64,000 nucleotides of DNA from Hyphomicrobiaceae bacterium. GTDB lineage: Bacteria; Pseudomonadota; Alphaproteobacteria; Rhizobiales; Xanthobacteraceae. Shown here piece by piece: positions 7,772 to 17,185 of the stretch (positions are counted from its first letter, which is position 1; every line of letters starts with the position of its first letter). The stretch is taken from positions 84,946 through 148,945 of the forward strand of contig CANJBX010000001.1 of the NCBI GenBank assembly GCA_947472885.1, read 5' to 3'. The notes beneath the pieces were generated by a model. The model saw only the letters and a program-made list of their open reading frames with translations, did no database searches and was not told the origin of the DNA. The position numbers were made by a program, and so were the translations under genes.

Positions 7772-9568
7772 ATGGTTCGCCTAAGCGCGTTGCTGATCGC
7801 GATCTGTATGGTGGTGATCGCGGCCTCGTTGGGCCTGGTGCTGTACCTGTCGCTCGGGTTGACCGGGGCGGAAGCGGCGGTCGTCGCGCTGTCCGCGCTG
7901 ACCTGCTTCTCCGTCTACAACGCCGTCGCTACGCGGATGCGCTACCAGTCCGAACTCGCGGCGCAGCTTGGCGATCTGTCGCGCGGCACGGCGGATCTCG
8001 CCCGTCAGGTCGGCGAACAGGGCCGCCGTCTGGCCACGCTTGAGAAGAATTCCGACACCAATATCCAGAAGGCATTTGCCGCCACCCAGCCGCTGCAGGC
8101 CGAGATCAGCGAACTCAGCGTGATGCTCCGGCAGGTGGCGCAAACCGTCGCGACGCAGGATGCCACGATCAGCAAGCTGAATGCCGGCGGCGCGGCGCCA
8201 TCGTCCGGCGCGGTAACGCCGGCGATGGATGCGCGAACCGATAGCGCCATGCCCACGGTGATGCCGGACACGCAGGCGGACGTTGCGAAATCTTCCGCGC
8301 CGCCGCGGCTGAACGATACGGTCAACGCCGGCCCGTTCCGCGGCATGACCGGCAGCGCCGTGGTTGCGGCGATCCGCGAGGCCATCGGCGCCAACCGCAT
8401 CGAGGTCTATCTCCAGCCGGTGGTGACGCTGCCGCAGCGCAAGGTGCGTTACTACGAGGCGCTGATGCGGCTGCGCATGCCGGACCAGAACGTGATTGCC
8501 GCCGCCGATTTCCTGCCTTTCGCGGAAGCCGGCTCGCTGATGGCGAGCCTCGATTACCTGATGGTGGCGCGCTGCGTGCGCGTGCTGCGCCGCTTGCAGG
8601 AGAAAACCAAGGACGTCGGCGTGTTCTGCAATCTTGCCGCCGTCACGCTTTCCGACCGCGAAGTCATGGCGCAAATCCTCGACTTCGCCGAAGCCAATCG
8701 CGTACTCGCCCCGGTGCTGACCTTCGAACTTCCCTATCCGGCGATCCGGGCCATGGGCTCGCGCGAAGATGAAAGCCTGGCGCGGCTGACCGACCTTGGC
8801 TTCCGCCTGTCGGTCGATCACGTCACGGACCTGCGCTTCGATGCGCGCGAGCTGGCGGACCGCAAGTGCGCCTTCATGAAGATTTCGGCGTCGATCCTGC
8901 TCGGCCGCACGACGCAGGCGACGGCCAACATTCATCCGGCGGATATCGCGGGGCTGCTGTCGCGCAACGGTATCGAACTGATCGCCGAGAAGGTCGAGAG
9001 CGAAGCGACGGTGGTCGATCTGCTCGATTTCGATCTCAAGTTTGGCCAGGGCTATCTGTTCTCGCAGCCGCGTCCGGTGAAGCAGGAAGCCGGCAGGGGC
9101 GAAGCGGAAGCGCCGGCCGCTGTGATCGAACGGTCCGCGCCTGCGCCGATGCTGTCCGCGCCGGTCGCCTCCGCGTCCGTGACGATACCGCCGCTGGTTG
9201 CCGATGTGACCGAATTGCCGCCGGCTGCCGCGCAGCTTCCTGCCGTCGAACCGGCCTTGACGGTGGCTGCAGCGATGCCGTCGCTGTCCCTGCCGGCTGC
9301 CGATTTCAAGCTGGCGTCGCTGCAGGAAAACGCCGCGCCCGTGAAAGAAGAACCCGCGCCGGTGGTTGCGCAATCCGTTGCAGAACCCGTCGTCCAGCCG
9401 GTCGCGCCGCCAGCGCCCCCGCCGGTTGTGGAACGTGCAGCAGCGCCCGAGCGTGCCCCGGAACGTGCGCCCACGCCGGAGCGTACCGAACAGCGCGTCG
9501 ATACGCGTTCCGCCATCGACCGTAATTCGGCGCTGGCGCGGCTCGCCAGGATCGTCGCACGCCCATAG
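7772..9568 (+). CDS. Membrane EAL-domain protein, TipF-like architecture
   Basis: A 598-aa protein. Two hydrophobic segments (about residues 5-48) are followed by a likely coiled coil (about 55-140) and an EAL domain (about 205-435). E229-A-L-M-R233, an FCN, an FEL, IAEKVE (404-409) and FGQGY (424-428) are present. The loop-6 consensus DDFGTGYSSL is not: it reads SVDHVTDLRFD, with the second metal aspartate replaced by H350. Phosphodiesterase activity is therefore doubtful, though c-di-GMP binding may remain. The layout recalls Caulobacter TipF, a flagellum-positioning EAL protein. Residues 436-598 are a Pro/Ala/Val-rich tail. The start is chosen at MVRLSALL. Confidence 0.8.
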   Translation: MVRLSALLIAICMVVIAASLGLVLYLSLGLTGAEAAVVALSALTCFSVYNAVATRMRYQSELAAQLGDLSRGTADLARQVGEQGRRLATLEKNSDTNIQKAFAATQPLQAEISELSVMLRQVAQTVATQDATISKLNAGGAAPSSGAVTPAMDARTDSAMPTVMPDTQADVAKSSAPPRLNDTVNAGPFRGMTGSAVVAAIREAIGANRIEVYLQPVVTLPQRKVRYYEALMRLRMPDQNVIAAADFLPFAEAGSLMASLDYLMVARCVRVLRRLQEKTKDVGVFCNLAAVTLSDREVMAQILDFAEANRVLAPVLTFELPYPAIRAMGSREDESLARLTDLGFRLSVDHVTDLRFDARELADRKCAFMKISASILLGRTTQATANIHPADIAGLLSRNGIELIAEKVESEATVVDLLDFDLKFGQGYLFSQPRPVKQEAGRGEAEAPAAVIERSAPAPMLSAPVASASVTIPPLVADVTELPPAAAQLPAVEPALTVAAAMPSLSLPAADFKLASLQENAAPVKEEPAPVVAQSVAEPVVQPVAPPAPPPVVERAAAPERAPERAPTPERTEQRVDTRSAIDRNSALARLARIVARP

Positions 9569-9623
9569 TAGCCCGCCATCGCCGGGCTTGACGCCGCCGC
9601 CGCGCTCGCGTTTTTGACGCTCC

Positions 9624-10487
9624 ATGACCGCAGCCAACTACATCGCGAACTTCTCCGTGCTCGCGCCGGACTACGACGTCCTCCTGTGCGACGTCTGGGG
9701 CGTCGTTCACAACAGCATCGTGGCGTCGCCGCAGGCGCACGATGCGCTGTCGCGCTTTCGCGCCAGCGGCGGCGCGGTGATCCTGATTACCAATGCGCCG
9801 CGTCCCGCCGCGGAGGTGAGGGCGCAACTCGACAAGATGGGCGTGCCGCACCACGCCTATGACAGCATCGTTACGTCGGGCGATCTGTCGCGCAGCATCG
9901 TCGCGGCGCGGCCGGGCAAGGCGGTGTTTCACATCGGGCCGAAGCGCGACCTGCCGCTGTTTGACGGGTTGGGTATTGCCTTCGTGCCCAATGAAGTCGC
10001 GGACTACATCGTCTGCACCGGACTTTTCCATGACGACGGCGAGACGCCGGAGGACTATCGCGCGGCGTTCGCACTATCGCGTGCGCGCAGCATGTTCATG
10101 CTGTGCGCCAACCCGGACCTCGTGGTCGAGCGCGGCACGCAACTGATCTACTGCGCCGGCGCGCTGGCGGAACTCTATCAGACCATGGGCGGCGAGGTGC
10201 TGTACGCCGGCAAGCCGCATCCGCCGATCTATGAGGAAGCGCTGCGCTGCGCGGCACTCGCGCGCGGAAAGGCAACGCCGCTGCCGCGCGTGCTGGCAAT
10301 TGGCGACTCGTTGCGGACGGATATGAAGGGCGCGGAGGCTTTCGGCATCGACAGCCTGTTCGTCACCAATGGCATTCACGCCGAGGAACTCGGCACGCGC
10401 GAAGCGCCGGGCGAAGCGAAGCTCGTGGAAATCTACGCACGCCATGGCGTGACGCCCAAGGCGGCGACACGCAGCCTGGTGTGGTAG
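9624..10487 (+). CDS. HAD-superfamily hydrolase, subclass IIA (TIGR01459-like)
   Basis: A 287-aa HAD phosphatase homologue. Motif I is D23-V-W-G-V27, motif II is ITN in LITNAPRP, the lysine is in YAGKPHPPIYEEA, and motif IV is AIGDSLRTDMKGA. The order fits the NagD-like subclass IIA, and the DVWGV variant marks the alphaproteobacterial TIGR01459 group. The substrate is not known. It starts 55 bp after the EAL gene; in many relatives it lies near ribF and ileS, as here. Confidence 0.88.
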   Translation: MTAANYIANFSVLAPDYDVLLCDVWGVVHNSIVASPQAHDALSRFRASGGAVILITNAPRPAAEVRAQLDKMGVPHHAYDSIVTSGDLSRSIVAARPGKAVFHIGPKRDLPLFDGLGIAFVPNEVADYIVCTGLFHDDGETPEDYRAAFALSRARSMFMLCANPDLVVERGTQLIYCAGALAELYQTMGGEVLYAGKPHPPIYEEALRCAALARGKATPLPRVLAIGDSLRTDMKGAEAFGIDSLFVTNGIHAEELGTREAPGEAKLVEIYARHGVTPKAATRSLVW

Positions 10488-10543
10488 CGGAAATTCTCAC
10501 ACCTGCATGTTTGAATCGAAACGGGTGAGCGAAGACGGTGTGC

Positions 10544-10648
10544 TCCCTCTCCCCTGTGGGGAGAGGGTTGGGGTGAGGGTTCTAGCTCCCTCGGTAGACC
10601 GTAAACCCTCACCCGGCGCTGCGCGCCGACCTCTCCCTTAGGGAGAGG
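10544..10648. repeat. Composite palindromic repeat, copy D (short subtype)
   Basis: CCCTCTCCCCTGTGGGGAGAGGG, GGGTGAGGG, a short spacer, CCCTCACCC and CCTCTCCCTTAGGGAGAGG follow in order. It lies between the convergent HAD hydrolase and receiver genes. Confidence 0.88.
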
Positions 10649-10698
10649 CAACTGAGTTCGCGGCGACTTTCGTTTTAGTTTGAAGCAATGTCGATGCG

Positions 10699-11067
10699 CT
10701 AAGCCGCCAGCATCGCTTCGATCTTGGTCTGCAAGGTGCGCGCGTTGAAGGGCTTGGTGATCGTGTTGGCGCACGTTGCCTCGGCCTGATTGATCGACGG
10801 CGCCGTCAGCATCAGAAACGGCGTCTCCGCCAGCTTCGGATTGGCGCGGATGGCGTCGAGCAACTGCCCGCCGCTGATCGGCTCCATGGTTTCGTCGGAA
10901 ATGACGAGGCCATATTCCTTGCGCAGCAGCTTCTGCATCGCGCTGACGCCATTCTCGGCGCCTTCGACATGCTCGAATCCGATCTGCTTCAGGATCGTGG
11001 TGACAATGTTCGCCATGAACGGATAGTCGTCGACGACTAGCACCGGCATCGAAAGATTGACGGACAT
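10699..11067 (-). CDS. Single-domain CheY-like response regulator
   Basis: A 122-aa stand-alone receiver domain. The acidic pair D13-D14, the phospho-acceptor D58 (VISDETM), T88 and K105 (TITKPF) are all in place, so it should be phosphorylatable. There is no output domain, so it probably acts by protein contact or as a phosphate shuttle. A good ribosome site (GGGAGAG) precedes the ATG by 8 bp. No histidine kinase is nearby, so its partner is unknown. Confidence 0.88.
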   Translation of the reverse strand: MSVNLSMPVLVVDDYPFMANIVTTILKQIGFEHVEGAENGVSAMQKLLRKEYGLVISDETMEPISGGQLLDAIRANPKLAETPFLMLTAPSINQAEATCANTITKPFNARTLQTKIEAMLAA

Positions 11068-11306
11068 TTTTTACTCTCCCTGCCGTAACGCTAGCAAAAC
11101 CCCTTGAATCCGCGGTTAAACGACGAGGCTGATAAATTACGATGCAGGCTGGCTATCTGCACAATTCCGCGTCAGATGATCGTGGATGCGCTATACAGGT
11201 GGTGTGTTTCGGTTAGATGTCATTAAGGCTAAGGCTGCTTGACGCAACGTTGGGCATCTCGTTACCCACACATGAACAAGATCCGCCTGTTTTCTCATCA
11301 TCTGAA

Positions 11307-12296
11307 ATGACCGACCGGAAAAAATCATTCACCATCATTCGAGGTAGTGCTGCGGGCGGCGAAACGCCCGGCGCGCTGTCCGGTGCCGTGGTGGCGCTCG
11401 GAAATTTCGAGGGCGTGCATCGCGGGCATCGCGTGGTGATCGACCATGCGGTGAAGCTCGCGGCGAAATTGGGTCGTCCCGCGGTGGCGCTGACGTTCGA
11501 ACCGCACCCGCGCGCGTTCTTCCGTCCGAGCGAGCCGGTATTCCGTTTGTCCGACGAACGCACGAAGTTGCGGCTGCTTGCAGCGACCGCGCTCGACGGT
11601 GCCGTTGTCCTCAAGTTCGATGCGTCGCTTGCAGGATTGTCGGCGCAGGATTTTGTCAGCCGCATCCTATGCGGCTGGTTGTACATCTCGGGTGCGGTGA
11701 TCGGATTCGATTTTCATTTCGGACGCGACCGCGCCGGTTCGCCGATGTTCCTGACAGGCGAGGGCGCGGAGCGCGGCTTTGTTGTCGAGGTGGTACCGGA
11801 AGTGAAGGACGCCGCCCGGCGGTTTTCTTCGGGTGCGGTGCGCGCGGCGCTCACCACAGGTGATGTTGCAGATGCGGCGTCGATCCTCGGATTTCCGTGG
11901 TCGGTGTCGGGCGAGGTGATCCACGGCGAGAAGCGCGGCCGCGATCTTGGGTTTCCGACCGCCAACCTGCGGCTCGACCCGGGCTGCGGCCTGCGCCACG
12001 GCATCTATGCGATGCGGGTCGCGGTCGATGGCAAGTTTTATGGCGGCGTGGCGAGCTTTGGCCGGCGGCCAACGTTCGATAACGGCGCGCCGCTCCTCGA
12101 AATCTTCCTGTTCGACTTCAAGGGCGATCTCTACGGCAAGGTGCTGGATGCCGCCTTCATCGGCTGGATCAGGCCCGAACTGAAGTTCACCTCGGTTGAC
12201 GCTCTGGTCGTGCGGATGAACGAGGATGCCAGCGAGGCCAAGGCCATGCTGGCGGCCTCCGGGGGCGTTTTTCCGCCATTGGGTAACTTTGAGTAG
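11307..12296 (+). CDS. ribF: Bifunctional riboflavin kinase / FAD synthetase
   Basis: A 329-aa enzyme making FMN and then FAD from riboflavin. The N-terminal adenylyltransferase shows LGNFEGVHRGHR (the G-x-F-x-G-x-H-x-G-H signature). The C-terminal kinase shows GEKRGRDLGFPTANL and a conserved Y-G-G-V-A-S-x-G-R-R-P-T region. ATG 11307 (MTDRKKSF) is chosen; earlier in-frame codons at 11217 encode a non-conserved leader. The 239-bp gap upstream holds the divergent receiver promoter. In relatives it sits directly upstream of ileS; here the MNT/HEPN pair lies between them. Confidence 0.95.
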   Translation: MTDRKKSFTIIRGSAAGGETPGALSGAVVALGNFEGVHRGHRVVIDHAVKLAAKLGRPAVALTFEPHPRAFFRPSEPVFRLSDERTKLRLLAATALDGAVVLKFDASLAGLSAQDFVSRILCGWLYISGAVIGFDFHFGRDRAGSPMFLTGEGAERGFVVEVVPEVKDAARRFSSGAVRAALTTGDVADAASILGFPWSVSGEVIHGEKRGRDLGFPTANLRLDPGCGLRHGIYAMRVAVDGKFYGGVASFGRRPTFDNGAPLLEIFLFDFKGDLYGKVLDAAFIGWIRPELKFTSVDALVVRMNEDASEAKAMLAASGGVFPPLGNFE

Positions 12297-12330
12297 GCAG
12301 AATCCTTCTTGATTTCCTCGATGTTGCCTT

Positions 12331-12406
12331 ACCCAAATTGGGTATTATTATTCCCATATTGGGTATTGAAATTACCCAAATTGGGTATTATCATCCCCAA
12401 AATGGG
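12331..12406. promoter_or_regulatory. Array of four phased palindromes, probable operator
   Basis: Four inverted repeats of the form ACCCAWATTGGGT occur in a row: ACCCAAATTGGGT (12331-12343), TCCCATATTGGGT (12352-12364), ACCCAAATTGGGT (12374-12386) and CCCAAAATGGG (12396-12406). Their centres are 12337, 12358, 12380 and 12401, i.e. 21, 22 and 21 bp apart, close to two helical turns. The fourth covers the ATG at 12402. TATTA stretches between units could serve as -10 elements. Binding by the winged-helix half of the downstream protein is inferred. Confidence 0.75.
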
Positions 12407-13013
12407 AAGGCAGACAGAAGATTACAAAGGGTTTGCTGCTGCGCTTTTTTCAAAAGTGCAGTTGCGTTTGTTGAACCTTTTAATCGGACACCCAAACCAG
12501 GCTTTCCATACTTCCGAGATCATAAAGCGCGTTCAATCCGGTACGGGTGCCGTACAGCGTGAATTGGTGAAACTCGCGGAAGCAGGCATCCTTACATCTG
12601 CGTCAGATGGAAACCGGAGAATTTATCAGGCGAATAAGCAGGCCCCAATTTTTAAAGAGCTTAGCGGGATTATTTTGAAGACTACCGGCTTGGTGGAGCC
12701 AATAAGAGATTCGCTAACCCGTTTTCAAAATCAAATACGCCTCGCATTTATTTATGGTTCGATCGCCAACGGAACTGACACTGCCAACAGCGATGTAGAT
12801 CTAATGATTGTTGGAGAAGAACTGTCTTACAGCGAGATTTTCGGTGCACTTGAAATCGCTGAAAAGGCCATTAGCCGCCCGATAAATCCGAACATCATGA
12901 CGCCGCCAGAGTGGAGTGAAGGACTTTCAAGCGGCAACTCTTTTGTCAGGAAAATTTTTGAAAACCCCAAACTCATTGTTTTAGGAACGGAACATGAGCT
13001 TAAAGGAACTTGA
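12402..13013 (+). CDS. Winged-helix / minimal nucleotidyltransferase (MNT) protein, putative antitoxin
   Basis: A 203-aa two-domain protein. Residues about 12-80 form a winged-helix DNA-binding domain (SGTGAVQRELVKLAEAGIL is the likely recognition region). Residues about 110-200 form a minimal nucleotidyltransferase with G119-S120...D131-V-D133. MNT proteins paired with HEPN proteins act as antitoxins, in studied cases by adding AMP to the toxin. ATG 12402 is chosen because upstream in-frame codons (TTG 12309, ATG 12321) run through the palindrome array. The gene is GC-poor (about 40% in 12721-12780), suggesting transfer. It overlaps the next gene by 20 bp. Confidence 0.8.
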   Translation: MGRQTEDYKGFAAALFSKVQLRLLNLLIGHPNQAFHTSEIIKRVQSGTGAVQRELVKLAEAGILTSASDGNRRIYQANKQAPIFKELSGIILKTTGLVEPIRDSLTRFQNQIRLAFIYGSIANGTDTANSDVDLMIVGEELSYSEIFGALEIAEKAISRPINPNIMTPPEWSEGLSSGNSFVRKIFENPKLIVLGTEHELKGT

Positions 13014-13428
13014 TAATCTGGTCGGCTTGGGAACCCTGAAAAAAGAAGCTGCGGATCAAGGCGAATTTGATGGTCTTCTGGCGCTAGCCCGCGCAAGGCT
13101 CATTGATGCCGAGAACAAAACCCTTTCGGCCGAAAGTAGATTTGATCTCGCTTACGGCGCGGCTCATGCGCTCTCGCTGGCGGCTATGAGGTGGAATGGG
13201 TATCGCCCGCACAATGCAAGATATGCGGTTTTCTTATCCCTGCAGCATACTTTGGGGCTTGGGCCTGAGGTTTATCGTCCTTTGGATAAAGCTCATAACC
13301 TTCGCAATCTGGCTGACTACGCCGGTTCGTTTCGGGCCGACGCTCAATTGCAAACTGACCTGATAAACGCCACCAAGATTGTGCAAGTCGCAGTTGAAAC
13401 GCTGGGTCCAGTTGAACAAAGGAAATAG
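12994..13428 (+). CDS. HEPN-domain protein, putative toxin partner of MNT
   Basis: A 144-aa, mostly helical protein that overlaps the MNT stop by 20 bp, so the two are co-translated. The segment YRPLDKAHNLRNLADY near residues 94-109 carries R95-x5-H101, which fits the R-x4-6-H ribonuclease signature of HEPN toxins. The pairing with an MNT gene is the classic HEPN/MNT arrangement. Whether this protein is an active RNase is not known. Base composition is low in GC like its partner and unlike flanking ribF and ileS. Confidence 0.75.
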   Translation: MSLKELDNLVGLGTLKKEAADQGEFDGLLALARARLIDAENKTLSAESRFDLAYGAAHALSLAAMRWNGYRPHNARYAVFLSLQHTLGLGPEVYRPLDKAHNLRNLADYAGSFRADAQLQTDLINATKIVQVAVETLGPVEQRK

Positions 13429-13512
13429 CGTTTTCCCGGAGGCCCTTTAGCTGACGTTTATTGTCTTTATCGTGCCTTTGCGTAGCCCTGCGCCCCTGCT
13501 AAACAGCCCGCC

Positions 13513-16500
13513 ATGACCGACAAATCATCCGATAAATCTGCCGATTCAGCCGCCAACGACCCGGACTATTCCAGGACGCTGTTTTTGCCGCAGACCGAGT
13601 TTCCGATGCGGGCAGGCTTGCCCCAGAAGGAGCCGGAGCTGCTGGCGCTGTGGCGCAAGAACGACCTCTACGGCAAGCTGCGCGCAGCCTCAAAAGGCCG
13701 GACCAAGTTCGTCCTGCACGACGGCCCGCCCTATGCCAATGGCAACATCCATATCGGCCACGCGCTCAACAAGATCCTCAAGGATGTGGTGACGCGCAGC
13801 CAGCAGATGCTGGGCTACGACTCGAATTACGTTCCGGGCTGGGACTGTCACGGCCTGCCGATCGAATGGAAGATCGAGGAAGAAAACTACCGTTCCAAGA
13901 ACAAGCCGAAGCCGAACTTCTCCGACCCCGACGCCATGATCGCATTCCGCAAGGAATGCCGCGCCTATGCCGCGCACTGGATCGACGTGCAGCGCGAGGA
14001 ATTCAAGCGGCTCGGTGTCGAAGGCGACTGGGACCATCCCTACACCACGATGGCGTTCCCCGCCGAAGCGCAGATCGCGCGCGAGATCATGAAGTTCGCG
14101 CAGAACGGCACGCTCTATCGCGGCTCCAAGCCTGTGATGTGGTCGGTCGTCGAGAAGACCGCGCTCGCGGAAGCCGAGGTCGAATACGAGGATTACACGT
14201 CCGATACGGTGTGGGTGAAATTCCCGGTCGTCGGTGGCCCGAAGGAACTGGCAGGCGCATCGGTGGTGATCTGGACCACGACGCCGTGGACCTTGCCGGG
14301 CAACCGCGCGATCTCGTTCTCGTCGAAGATTTCCTACGGCCTCTATGAAGTCAAAGACACGCCCATGGGTAACTGGGCGAATGTCGGCGACAGGTTCATC
14401 CTCGCCGATCCGCTCGCGCTCGATGTGATGAAGCAGGCCAAGGTGCTGGCCTATGAGCGCCGCTCAGCCGTCAGCGGGGAGACATTGGAGAAACTCGTCT
14501 GCGCGCATCCGCTGCGCGAGACAATCGAGGGTTACGGCTTTGGCGTGCCGCTGCTGAACGGCGATCATGTCACCGACGACACCGGCACCGGCTTCGTGCA
14601 CACCGCGCCCGGTCATGGCCGCGACGACTTCGAAATTTGGACTGCAAATTTTCCAAGAATATTGGAAAACATGTCTGCAACAGGAACGCAGTCTTCGGTA
14701 CATTTCAGGCTGACCAAGGGAATTCCATACACGGTCGATGCGGACGGCTGTTTAACTAAGGATGCGCCGGGCTTTGAAGGTCGCCGTGTTCTTACTGACA
14801 AGGGTGAGAAGGGTGACGCTAACGAGGCGGTGATAAAGGCGTTGGTTGAAGCCAAAAACATCATTGCGCGTAGTCGCCTCAAACATCAGTACCCGCATTC
14901 TTGGCGGTCAAAAAAGCCTGTTATCTTTCGCAATACGCCGCAATGGTTCATTGCGATGGATCAGGAAATCGAAGGCGGGAGAGGTGGCGATGACACGCTG
15001 CGCGCCCGCGCGCTACAGGCCATTGAGGTAACGCGCTGGGTGCCTGAGCAGTGCCAGAACCGCATCACCGGCATGATTGCTGGACGTCCAGACTGGGTGA
15101 TCTCTCGACAAAGGGCTTGGGGTGTTCCCATAGCGATTTTTGTAAACACCGTTACTGGACAAATTCTACAGAATGAGGCGGTCAATCAAAGAATCATTGA
15201 CGCTTTCCAAGCTGAAGGTGCGGACGCTTGGTTCGCCATTGGTGCACGAGAGCGTTTCCTCGGCACGGATTTTATTGATGTTGGAGTTTGGCAAAAGGTC
15301 GACGACGTCATCGACGTCTGGTTCGATTCAGGTTCCACGCACGCTTTCGTACTCGACGATCCGGAACATTTCCCCTCGCTCGCCGGCATCAAGCGCAAGG
15401 TGGCGGGCGGCGAAGACACCGTGATGTATCTCGAAGGTTCGGACCAGCATCGCGGCTGGTTCCACTCGTCGCTGCTGGAAAGCTGCGGCACGCGCGGCCG
15501 CGCGCCTTACGATGTCGTACTGACCCACGGCTTCGTGCTGGACGAGAACGGCCGCAAGATGTCGAAGTCGCTCGGCAACGTCGTAGCTCCTCAGGACGTC
15601 ATCAAGAATTCCGGCGCGGACATCCTGCGCATGTGGGTGTGCGCATCGGATTATGCCGACGACCTGCGCATCGGGCCGGAAATTCTGAAAACCACGGCGG
15701 ATACCTATCGCAAGCTGCGCAACACCATCCGCTGGATGCTGGGTTCGCTGGCGCATTTCAGGGACGAGGATCGCATCAAGCCGGAGCAGATGCCGGAACT
15801 GGAGCGTCTGATGCTCCACCGTCTGGTCGAACTCGATGCCGTGGTGCGGCAGGCCTATGCCGATTTCGATTACAAGCGCATTTTCGCGACGCTCTCGACG
15901 TTCATGACGTCAGACCTGTCGGCGTTCTATTTCGACATCCGCAAGGACGCGCTCTACTGCGATCCTTATTCCTCGACGACGCGCAAGGCGTCCCTGACGG
16001 TCATCGACCATCTGTTCCGCTGCACGGTGACGTGGCTGGCGCCGATGCTGCCATTTACGTGCGAGGAGTCGTGGCTCGCGCGCGATCCCAACGCCGGGTC
16101 GGTTCATCTTGAACCGTTCCCCGAAGTGCCGGCGGCATGGCGCAACGATGCGCTGGCCGAGAAGTGGCGCAAGGTGCGCAGCGTGCGCCGCGTCGTCACC
16201 GGGGCGCTCGAACTCGACCGCGCCAACAAGAAGATCGGCTCGTCGCTCGAGGCCGCGCCGCAGGTGTTCGTGTCGGACAAGGATCTGTTCGGCGCGCTGG
16301 TCGATGTCGATCTTGCGGAGACTTGCATCACTTCCGCAGCGATTTTGGTGGAGGGCGAGGGACCTGCTGAGGCATTCCGTCTTGCCGATACGCCCGGCGT
16401 TGCGGTGGTGCCGAGCCGCGCCGAAGGAACCAAGTGCGCGCGCTCGTGGAAAATCTCACCGGCGGTTGGCCAGGACCCGCAATATCCCGACGTCACGCCG

Positions 16501-16554
16501 CGCGACGCGCAGGCGCTGCGCGAGTGGGAAATCTTCCGCAAGGCGGCGGAGTAG
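13513..16554 (+). CDS. ileS: Isoleucine--tRNA ligase
   Basis: A class I synthetase of 1013 aa that charges tRNA-Ile. The HIGH motif ([13 protein letters not shown]), an editing domain ([16 protein letters not shown]), the class signature [13 protein letters not shown] and KMSKSLGN are present. The C-terminal zinc knuckle found in many IleRS is degenerate (KCARSWK, then TPRDAQAL, where C-x-R-C is usual). About 14635-15300 is GC-poor (40% and 45% in two 60-base lines, against 70% at 15481-15540), though the frame is intact. No clear ribosome site precedes the ATG. Confidence 0.96.
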   Translation: MTDKSSDKSADSAANDPDYSRTLFLPQTEFPMRAGLPQKEPELLALWRKNDLYGKLRAASKGRTKFVLHDGPPYANGNIHIGHALNKILKDVVTRSQQMLGYDSNYVPGWDCHGLPIEWKIEEENYRSKNKPKPNFSDPDAMIAFRKECRAYAAHWIDVQREEFKRLGVEGDWDHPYTTMAFPAEAQIAREIMKFAQNGTLYRGSKPVMWSVVEKTALAEAEVEYEDYTSDTVWVKFPVVGGPKELAGASVVIWTTTPWTLPGNRAISFSSKISYGLYEVKDTPMGNWANVGDRFILADPLALDVMKQAKVLAYERRSAVSGETLEKLVCAHPLRETIEGYGFGVPLLNGDHVTDDTGTGFVHTAPGHGRDDFEIWTANFPRILENMSATGTQSSVHFRLTKGIPYTVDADGCLTKDAPGFEGRRVLTDKGEKGDANEAVIKALVEAKNIIARSRLKHQYPHSWRSKKPVIFRNTPQWFIAMDQEIEGGRGGDDTLRARALQAIEVTRWVPEQCQNRITGMIAGRPDWVISRQRAWGVPIAIFVNTVTGQILQNEAVNQRIIDAFQAEGADAWFAIGARERFLGTDFIDVGVWQKVDDVIDVWFDSGSTHAFVLDDPEHFPSLAGIKRKVAGGEDTVMYLEGSDQHRGWFHSSLLESCGTRGRAPYDVVLTHGFVLDENGRKMSKSLGNVVAPQDVIKNSGADILRMWVCASDYADDLRIGPEILKTTADTYRKLRNTIRWMLGSLAHFRDEDRIKPEQMPELERLMLHRLVELDAVVRQAYADFDYKRIFATLSTFMTSDLSAFYFDIRKDALYCDPYSSTTRKASLTVIDHLFRCTVTWLAPMLPFTCEESWLARDPNAGSVHLEPFPEVPAAWRNDALAEKWRKVRSVRRVVTGALELDRANKKIGSSLEAAPQVFVSDKDLFGALVDVDLAETCITSAAILVEGEGPAEAFRLADTPGVAVVPSRAEGTKCARSWKISPAVGQDPQYPDVTPRDAQALREWEIFRKAAE

Positions 16555-16571
16555 CCGTGGCGCTCCCGGCA

Positions 16572-17087
16572 ATGGCCGCCTTGAAAACCTTTGGCCCGTT
16601 CACCCGGCTAGGGCTCATTGCCGCAGTTCTGACGGTCGCCGCCGATCAGGCGTCCAAGCTGTGGCTGCTGTTCGGGTTCGAACTGCCTTCGCGCGGCACG
16701 GTCCATATCATGCCGTTCCTCGACTTCGTGATGGTCTGGAATACCGGCATCAGCTACGGCCTGTTCCCGCAGGAGGGTACGGCTGGCCAATGGGTGCTGT
16801 TCGCCATCAAGCTGGCGGCGGTGGTTCTGCTGCTGGTCTGGCTGTTCCGGGCCGGAACCCGGCTGACGGCGCTTGGCCTCGGCCTGATCGTCGGCGGGGC
16901 GCTGGGCAACGCCATTGACCGGGTCGCCTATGGGGCGGTGGCCGATTTCGTGCTGTTTTACTTCGCTACCGCAACATACCGCTTCAACTGGTACGTGTTT
17001 AACCTTGCGGACGTGGCCATCGTTGCCGGGGTGGCGGGGGTCCTGTATGAATCCCTGATGACACCGGACGCCGCAAAAGCGCCCTGA
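16572..17087 (+). CDS. lspA: Lipoprotein signal peptidase
   Basis: A 171-aa inner-membrane aspartyl protease that cuts signal peptides from prolipoproteins after lipid attachment. Four hydrophobic segments are visible. The signatures are NTGISYGLF, GNAIDRVAYGAVADF with catalytic D125, and FNLADVAIV with catalytic D147. It follows ileS immediately. GTG 16557, three bases after the ileS stop, would add five residues (MALPA) and is a plausible alternative start. ileS-lspA adjacency is widespread in proteobacteria. Confidence 0.95.
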   Translation: MAALKTFGPFTRLGLIAAVLTVAADQASKLWLLFGFELPSRGTVHIMPFLDFVMVWNTGISYGLFPQEGTAGQWVLFAIKLAAVVLLLVWLFRAGTRLTALGLGLIVGGALGNAIDRVAYGAVADFVLFYFATATYRFNWYVFNLADVAIVAGVAGVLYESLMTPDAAKAP

Positions 17088-17185
17088 TTTTTGGCCACAA
17101 ACTGGCCGGGCGCGGCGCTGCTGCCGAATAGTAACCAGCAGGCTTTAATCTTGAGCCTTCCGGCTTTAGCGGGGATCTTACGCGA

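Noticed and set aside
7781-9637. 618-codon minus-strand frame over the EAL gene
   Set aside because: It mirrors the GC-rich third-codon pattern of the EAL gene and is Arg/His-rich without domains.
12309-12401. N-terminal extension of the MNT protein from TTG 12309 or ATG 12321 through the palindromes
   Set aside because: Units 1 and 3 are identical in DNA but fall in different frames, so the array is not a protein repeat; ATG 12402 gives a normal start.
12331-12406. Palindrome array as a CRISPR array
   Set aside because: Units are short palindromes at 21-22 bp with no unique spacers and no cas genes.
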